Shown here: piece after piece, positions 50,051-59,000 of the stretch
Numbering within the stretch: position 1 is the stretch's first letter
Layout: each line of letters starts with the position of its first letter
Assembly: GCA_905160935.1 (NCBI GenBank)
Contig: CAJHZI010000418.1
Span: 1,901,501-1,965,500 of the forward strand
Reading direction: 5' to 3'
Length of the DNA stretch: 64,000 nucleotides
DNA from: Enchytraeus crypticus
Taxonomy: Eukaryota; Annelida; Clitellata; Enchytraeida; Enchytraeidae
Translations under genes and position numbers: made by a program
Notes under the pieces: model-generated
Seen by the model: only the letters and a program-made list of their open reading frames with translations
Databases searched by the model: none
What the model was told of the DNA's origin: nothing

Positions 50051-53000
50051 GGTATATATTATCGGCTATATATTATCTGTAGGACTATAGCGCTTCAGCC
50101 ACTGTTGGTCAGCTCATAGCCCACGAGTTGGGTCACAACTTTGGGTTGAATCATGACTTTCAATACTCATCGGATGAATGTCCGTGCAGCGCTACCATTG
50201 GTCAGTGCATCATGGGCTACATGTGAGTGCACACTAAGTACATACCTTAGAACTGATATTAATTCAAAAAGCTCTTCAGTGTTGTGTCCGGAACATTGAA
50301 AAATAGATCAACCGTAAATTTCACGTGTCGTATGAGGCGACTGACCAAAAACTGAGGAAGCAACGGAAAACCATTTCAGAAACAATATTATTCCCAAGTT
50401 ATATCTTACATTACGGTTTGGATAAGGCATAGCCTTTGCAAAGGGTTTAACTCGTTGCTCAATGATATGCTCTTTATAAAGCGCAAAAAGCAGCATGTTA
50501 GTAGGAATATGTACCTTAGACTTACCATTGCAGAATACTAGCGAGAGTGAGATAGAAAAAAGAGCGAGAGAGAGAAAGAAGGCTCTCATTGAAATTTGAA
50601 AGCAATATATATCTTGAAACTGCTTAATGCAAAGCGGTAGAGATAAAGAGATATAAAGTGAGACGAGAGAGAGAGAGAGAGAAAGAGAGTGAAGTATAAT
50701 TGGTAGTGATTTGAATGTCAAAGTAACTTAATTTGTAGAGCGAAAGAACATCATGAATTTATAGTTGGCAGATCCTGAGGTGAATTGAACTTTCGTTGGT
50801 TCCCATGCGAAAGAAATGAATGACAAAATATTTACTTGAATAGAATTACAGAAAAAAACGACGGTGATCAAAAGTGATTGGCATTACTTACTCTAGATGA
50901 TAGCCTTAAACACAAATGTTACGATTTAGCTTATTAAATTAATTTTAAATATTTATGATTGATTCATATTTCATTTCGATATACAGTATTTAAAAAGAGT
51001 AATTTACAATATGACATTGTTTTGCACTTCACCTTCTAACTAATTAATCAATAAATATTAATGTAAATTCAGAGTAATGCAATTTCGTTCTCAGCAATAA
51101 ATTCACTTGATTTATTCATAAATTGACGCAGTATTAGTATCAATCATTACACATATATTATCTATAACCTCTACATTCGTATATTTTTCTACTTGTATAT
51201 TCAATACAACTTATATTCAAGCATCAATTATTATTAAGTTAATGCCGTACATGTACATTTGTGAATTTAATTAATTAACATGCCGAAATATATATATATT
51301 AATATATGAATAATTTCCAATAATTTCAAATATAAAAGCTGGTAAAGCTAATGTTAACGTCTGTTTCCTCACTCGAGAGCGATGTCAGTGACGGGCGAGC
51401 CCAGGATTTTAACCCCGCACATACTGATCCGCGGTCGAATATCTTACCGACATCGCCACTGACTCCAGTCAGTAGATAGTATGAATATTATTTACAATTT
51501 CATTTCATAAACTGATTTATTTATTTTATCCTCAGCGTTGGATCAGATACGTGGTCCAGCTGCTCTAAGAAAGTCCTCACCTCCCAGGACTCATACGACT
51601 CCTTCCGGTGCATCCACAACCTGCCCCGGACTATCTTCGACGAGTCGAGCCCCGCACAGTGTGGCAATGGACTGGTGGAACCCGGGGAAGATTGTGACTG
51701 TGGGGATTCCCCGGCTGAGGAATGCAACAGGGGATGCTGCAGTGGCTGCAAGCTCGTCTCTACCGCAAAGTGTGCTCATGGTCTGTGCTGTGACGTGCCC
51801 AGCTGTCAGGTAGGCACAATTAATCAGTAAGTATAGAGAACTGTCAGGTAGGCACGATTAATCAGTAAATTTAACGCTGTCAGGTAGGCACGATTAATCA
51901 GTAATTATTTTATGTGAGTATCTATCTTTCAACGAAGTTGATGGTATAGTTTATAAGTATGCAGTGTATTATAGAAATTTATTTCTATGTTTTGCAGCTG
52001 AAGACCAAGTATTCAGTGTGCAGAGAAAGTAAAGGATTCTGCGACCTGAGCGAGTATTGCTCCGGATCCTCTCATCTCTGTCCCAGTGACGTCTTCCGCC
52101 CAAATCTCACCTCATGCACGTCGGAGGGGGTAAGTAAAGCTAAGCTAAAGGCTACAACAAAGCTTAACGTCAGTTTCATGCTCATGTAGCATGTCATTGA
52201 CGAGCAGAGCACTTGTTTGAACCCTGCACCTACTATTCCGCTAAAACTAAGTTAAAGAAGTTAAAGCCAAAATTAACGTCCGTTTCCTAACTAGAAAGCG
52301 ATGTCAGTGACGGGAGAGCCCAGGATTTGAACCCGCATCGACTGATCCGCGGCCGAGTGTCTTAACGACTTCGCCACTGGCTCCAGCCTGTTAGATTGAA
52401 CTTCGTAATGTAAGTTATGAAACTCCAATTTCGAGGCTACAAGTTGTGATTGCATTGTAATAAATCAATTAATCAATATGGTTTTAAAGTGTGGTCCCTC
52501 GCCAAGAAGTGAAAGTTCAGGCACGTCTCAAGCAGACTCTGCACCAACAGATGTCAAAAGATGACTTTGAGTTCACAAGTAACCCTACCGAACCAATAAA
52601 TAAAAATAAAAACAGTAATAATGACTATAAATATAAAATTATTAGTAATAATAATCACAAAGTTAGAAATAGTAATAATAATATTAATAATAAAGCCCAA
52701 TATAATAACTAGTGCTTATTTAAACTAGAGTCAATAAATTCGTTGCCAATACACAATCACAGTTCATTCAATCGAATTAAGTAAAAAAAGTGAACATAAA
52801 ATTATTCATATCGCGCAAAGAAGGAATTTATAATAAAAAATCAATAGAATATAATTCTAGCAGCTCTTGTTGAAGGCTGAAAATAACTTGAAGCTTATAA
52901 AGTCAATAACATTTTAGTTAAGCAATTTTTCTCTCTGAATCTCTCTAGCCCATTTTATATTTCTAAATATAACGTAAACCGCAGTGATATTTGACTTAAA

Positions 53001-56000
53001 GAAATATTTTGACTTCTACTTTTACTTTTACTCACCAACAAATATTTTGACTTACTTTTACTTATGCTTTTGAGATAATTTTACTTTTACTTAGACTTTT
53101 ACTTAAAATATAATAATTTGACTTAGACTTTTACTTAGACTTTTACTTACGAATCAATAGCTTGATACATACATGTGTAACCAATAGTACAATTATACAA
53201 GTTTAGGCCTAAGCCATTAATCACTCTATCCTGTCTGTCAATGTCATGAGCAAGCGTAATAATTAGTACAATACACATATATCTTAATACATTGATACGA
53301 CTAAATAGTAGTATAATGTAACTGTAATTACAATGATATTTATAACTTTACAGACCAATCAATTTCTAAGTGACGCTAACACATTATGATTCAGTTTCAG
53401 ACAGGCTCTCATTCCAAGAGATGAGTTCATGCCATTTCTTCTCAAATAAAGAAATTGCATGAACTCATCTCTTTAAATTGCATGAACTCATCTCTTGAAA
53501 TCGCATGAACTCATCTCTTGAAATCGCATGAACTCATCTCTTGAAATCGCATGAACTCATCTCTTGAAATCGCATGAACTCATCTCTTGAAATCGCATGA
53601 AATAAATTCCAAATAATCCCAAACACTGCTATCTCTCTTTCTTCCTGATACTAATTTTGCCATACTCGCCATATTATATGCTAAGGTTTTAAAATTGAAT
53701 AGAACTTAAATCTATGTTCACAATGCTTCGACGTTAACAAACCATGTGCTGAAAGACAATGATGACACTCTTACTCCCTACTCTTCATTTGAAACAATGA
53801 TCTTGTTCTAAATATCAGTGTTACCATTAATTTCAAAGTTGCTAAAGTTACCAATATTTTTTAAGTAAAATATTTGACTTAACAACATAATTTTACTTTT
53901 ACTTATGCTTTTACTTACTAAAATTATTTTGACTTACTTAGACTTTTGCTTATCAATATTAATTTGACTTTTTCTTTTACTTTTACTTAAGTAAGTCAAA
54001 TGATTTGACTTAGTCTTTTACTTTTGCTTAAGCAAATAATCACTGGTAAAACCGCTGATATTTTCTATCGCTGGAATTAACCAATGTTTATATTAATAAT
54101 AAATTTACAATTCAAACGCAACATGGGTCATATAATATATTATTATAATTTATATTATTGATGACTACATATTATAATATACAGGAAGGCGGAAGACAGA
54201 GAAGAGTGAAGGCGTTATATACCATGGACCTGCCAGTAGGCAGGTCCACTAAGAGAGAGAGAAGAGAGAGATATTATTGATTTGCCTGTTTGTAACCTGA
54301 AGGGACCGGGATACTGCCACAGAGGTCAGTGTCAGAACAGGGACTCCCAGTGTGTGACGATGTATGGACCTGGAAGCAGTTCATCACGTGACTCTTGTTA
54401 TTCCCACTTCAATCCGAGAGGTGACTTGGACGGATACTGCGGCTTCTCAAATCCAAAGGATTACTATAGCTACATCCGATGTCAGCCTGAGTAAGTGTTT
54501 CTGTGTGTCTCACTGCCTTCACGCTCTTTATTAGACTAATCCTCTTCGTCTTTCTAGATCTTCTTTTCCTTCTCTCCTCTCTCTCTTTCTCTCTCTCTCT
54601 CTATCTATCTATCTCTCTCTCAATTGGTCTATCTATCTCTTTCTAACTCACTATTATTCTCAATTTCCTCTCAACCTCTTTCGCACACACGTTGTCTCTT
54701 CTTAGCTTCTCTTTTTTTATATCTACTGGTCTAGGCCTATATATTATCTCTTCCGTCTCTCTCTCTCTCTCCCTCCCTCTCTCTGTCTCAATCTCTCAAT
54801 CTCTTTATCTCATTTGATCTCTCTAAATCTATACTAAGCCACTGATATTTGCTACTACTGAAAGTGCAACGTAGTCGGATAGATATCATTCTTTTAGAAA
54901 TATGCCTCCAAATCAGAGGGCTTCTATTATCCGAAACAATAGTATACGGAAGTGTAATATAGCAAGGATAGCCTACCAATCTTATCTATTTGATTAATTC
55001 AGTATAAAAATGTATACAAAACTTTATCGGTGAGATTTGGTACAAGATTTTACTGACTGCGACAGTAGCCGTTTATTAGTAGCTAGTCGACTCGAACTAT
55101 ACTTAATTTTTATTAATAAAATATTGATTACGATCAAATTAAAAATGAATGATTTCAAAATATTTAAAATAAATCATTATATTTATATGTTAAACCTATA
55201 GCGTATTTTACCTTAGCCTGCATATTATTTGGTAAATGTGAAAACTTTAAACAAATATTTTAAATCTTTTTAGGGATATATTTTGCGGGACAATTCACTG
55301 TCAGAACGGGGGCCCGGCCCGGGTGATTGGGTGGTGGTACAGCACCTCCCTCCTCTCCCCCGCCAACGACCAGTGCAAACACCTCAAGTATGACTTCGAT
55401 CCTGACAGGAATCTGGGACTGGTGCAGGATGGCGCTCCGTGCGGAACAGGAAAGGTTATTTAACAATTATTATTAAATTATAATTATATAATAATTGTAG
55501 TAATTATTAATGCTAGTTGTAATGACAAGTCATTAGTATCAATTAAATTAGACCAACTGAATGGTGTTTACAGTTGCATAAGAGAAATAAACATAAAAGA
55601 AACCAGTGACATGCATAGTGGTTGGAACGTCTTCTTCAACTTTCTGCTAATACATACATTTATAGTAGAATCAGTAAATTAAAATTTCATTATTATTACA
55701 GCGCACTTTTTATATTTATATACTGCTTAAATAATGTGCGCGATTCGTCTATGTGTAGAATAGATCTACATGTAATAATAACGTACTGTGTTGTATTTAT
55801 TTACAAGTTATATATTTATTTCAGTATATGAGAATTTGAAATAGAAGGTATGTATAATATGAAAAATACGTAAAATGCAGATAAAATATGAACTGAATAT
55901 TAAGCGTAATAAATACTTAAAGTATTATACTTTAAATATTACAAGTTATAATATATAGACGTACGCATAATTCGCAGAGTATGTATATTTCATTCCAACA

Positions 56001-59000
56001 CTAGAATTATACGTATTATACAAGTTATATTTAATTCATACAATTCGTATAATATATTTAACATTCGTATTTCAGGTGTGTCAGAATCTGAAATGCGTTC
56101 GAGTGGAGGACAGTATAGGCTACAGTGACAGAACCTCTTGTGGAACATGTAGCGGCCATGGAGTAAGTACAACTTGTCCACAACTTAGCTAAAATTTGAT
56201 TGCTTACGCGTCTTACAATACGACGTTTTGTACATCAAAGAATAATTACTCATGTCACTCTCATGCTTAATTAGCATGAAAATGAATAGATATCACAGTC
56301 ATGACGAATTTTGATGAACAATAATTACTTATAATCACAGCTATGTTTAGTTGGGAGGAAAAATGATTACTTTATGTAACAGTTATTATTAATTAGGATG
56401 GGAAATATTTAGTTATATCATAATCATGCTTAATTAGCAGGGAAAATAAATACTTATGTCATAGTCGTTCTTAATTAGAATGGAAAATAATCCAGCAGAA
56501 TGTGGATTCTTAATGTCTACGGTTTTGAAGTATGACGAGGAACCAGATGTTAAATTCTTATTGATTGATTGATTGAAGTGAGTCCTATAATTTCGTAGTT
56601 TTTAAGTTTCTACTTGAGCAAAGAATAGACTCAAATCTCAACGAGTGAAAGAGCAGCACAATAACTAATTTCATGCTTTGAAATTTCACCCTTCCAGAGT
56701 TCATTTTTGATCATTTGTCTATAATGTGTTATTATTCATCATCATCATCATCATCATCGTCATCGTCATCATCATCATCATCATCATCTTCCCTTTATTC
56801 CCAGCTTAACTAAGGTTGGGATAGACCTTCTCTGCTCATCTGTGTCCCATACCATATCATCTGTCAATCCCTTTTAATCTCTTTTATTAGTTTTAGGAAA
56901 TTTAAATTTGCTAAAATTGTGTTATTATTACTATTATTTTACTTTATTAGCGTAATTTTAAAACATTTTTTCTATTTGTCAGGTTTGTAACAACCTGGGT
57001 CAGTGTCACTGTGACGTGGGGTGGGCCCCGCCCCTATGTGACTCAGTGGGGGAGGGTGGAAGTAACCATAGCAACGGAATCTCGCCAGCGCGTGAGTATA
57101 CAGAATTTACACTTCACAGAATTTTTTCGAACAAGTTTATTAAAACACTGTACGAAATTATTAAATTAATGTTAACGATTTAATAAGTTAATTTATTAAA
57201 TGCTTTAAAAAGTATACACGCATTATAGTGAAATGATCAACTATGTTGATATCTTTCACTTTTAATACCACAAGTTTTAACCATTAGGCAATTTAGACCA
57301 TTTTCCGTATAAACAGTCTTGTGAATGTCAGAGATGTTACTCTCAGATCAGCGCGACTGAGATTCGAACCAATAAGACGCTAATAAGTTATTAAATTAAG
57401 AATTAAATTAATTTAAAAAGTTATTTAATTACGTTTAAATTACATAACTTGACATTTATTTGATTTAATTACAGCTTCAACGCCCACAGTTTCAACAACC
57501 CCGACAACGACAACAACAACAACCAGTACCACAACTACCACGTCCACGACAACGTCAACCACTACGACAACAACGACTACAACAACAACAACAACAACTA
57601 CTACTACCTCATCCACAACAACATCTACTACCACGACAGCACCTACAACAACAACCACTACTACTACTGCTTCCTCCTCTCCAACATCGTCAACAACAAC
57701 AACAACTCCGACAACAACAACAACAATCAGAACAACTCCTGCTTCAACGAGCACGCCAACATCGAGTACCTTGACAACAACAACTACTCGTGTAACGCCT
57801 AGTCCAACAACATCTACTACCGTTACAACTTCAATAACCACATCAAGTACAATTTCGAGCTCAAGCACAAGTATTAGTACAACAACAACAACAACAACAA
57901 CGTCAAGTACCACCACCTCCACTACGACCAAGACAACAACAACAACTACTACTAGTACAACCACTTCTACAACCACAACCAAACGTACAACCACTACCAC
58001 TTCTACAACCACTTCTACAACCACTTCTACAACCACAACAATACCTACAACCACAACCACTTCCACAACCTCTTCTACAACCACAACCAAACCTTCAACG
58101 ACAACCACTCAATCTTCTACCACAAGCACCACCTTGTCAACGACTACAACCATGATAATACCTCCTTCGAGCTCAACAACTACCACCTCTAGCACAACAA
58201 CTGCTAGCACAACAACAACAACAACAACTGCTAGCACAACAACAACTGCTAGCACAACAACAACAACAACAACTGCTAGCACAACAACAACTGCTAGCAC
58301 AACAACAACAACTGCTAGCACAACAACAACAACAACAACAACTGCTAGCACAACAACAACAACTGCTAGCACAACAACAACAACAACTGCTAGCACAACA
58401 ACAACAACAACTGCTAGCACAACAACAACAACAACTGCTAGCACAACAACAACAACAACTGCTAGCACAACAACAAAAACTAGTACACCATCTCCAGCCA
58501 CAAATCCTACAACCACAACATTCAGTACCTCTTACATCTCATCCTCCACAACACCTAGCACTCTTCCATTTGAAGGCGGAGTTACGGACGCTGGTCAGAT
58601 GGGAACCACTCCAAATTCACCAAGAAACTGTACGGCTGTGATCAACTGTGGATTTGGAGGAGGTATGATAACGAAATATTTCCTGATTTGAAAATGTTCA
58701 ATTGTATGGATACCAACAGTTTTACTGCAATTAGTAATGTAATAGAAATTTTTGTATTTCAGACTTTATAGACTCTGCTATAGCTGCTAATTATAGTATT
58801 ACCGAACAGAGCTATGGCTCTTTTATGGTAGCCTCTTCTGCATTGTCATCTTTTTATCCAACTACATGCAAGTTCCTATTGTTTGTATAATCTGTGCTGT
58901 GATGAACAAATAAACGATACTAAACGAAAAAAAAACGAAAAAAATAACTAAATATATTTAGAGATTTCATTGGTGAAATGTACAATGTACATTCCTATCT

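Noticed and set aside
51521-51813. Alternative frames on both strands over exon 14
   Set aside because: Overlap the GC-richer coding exon whose own frame carries the disintegrin cysteines.
57440-58516. Minus-strand poly-Val reading frames
   Set aside because: Shadows of the gene B Thr-rich exon, for the same reason.
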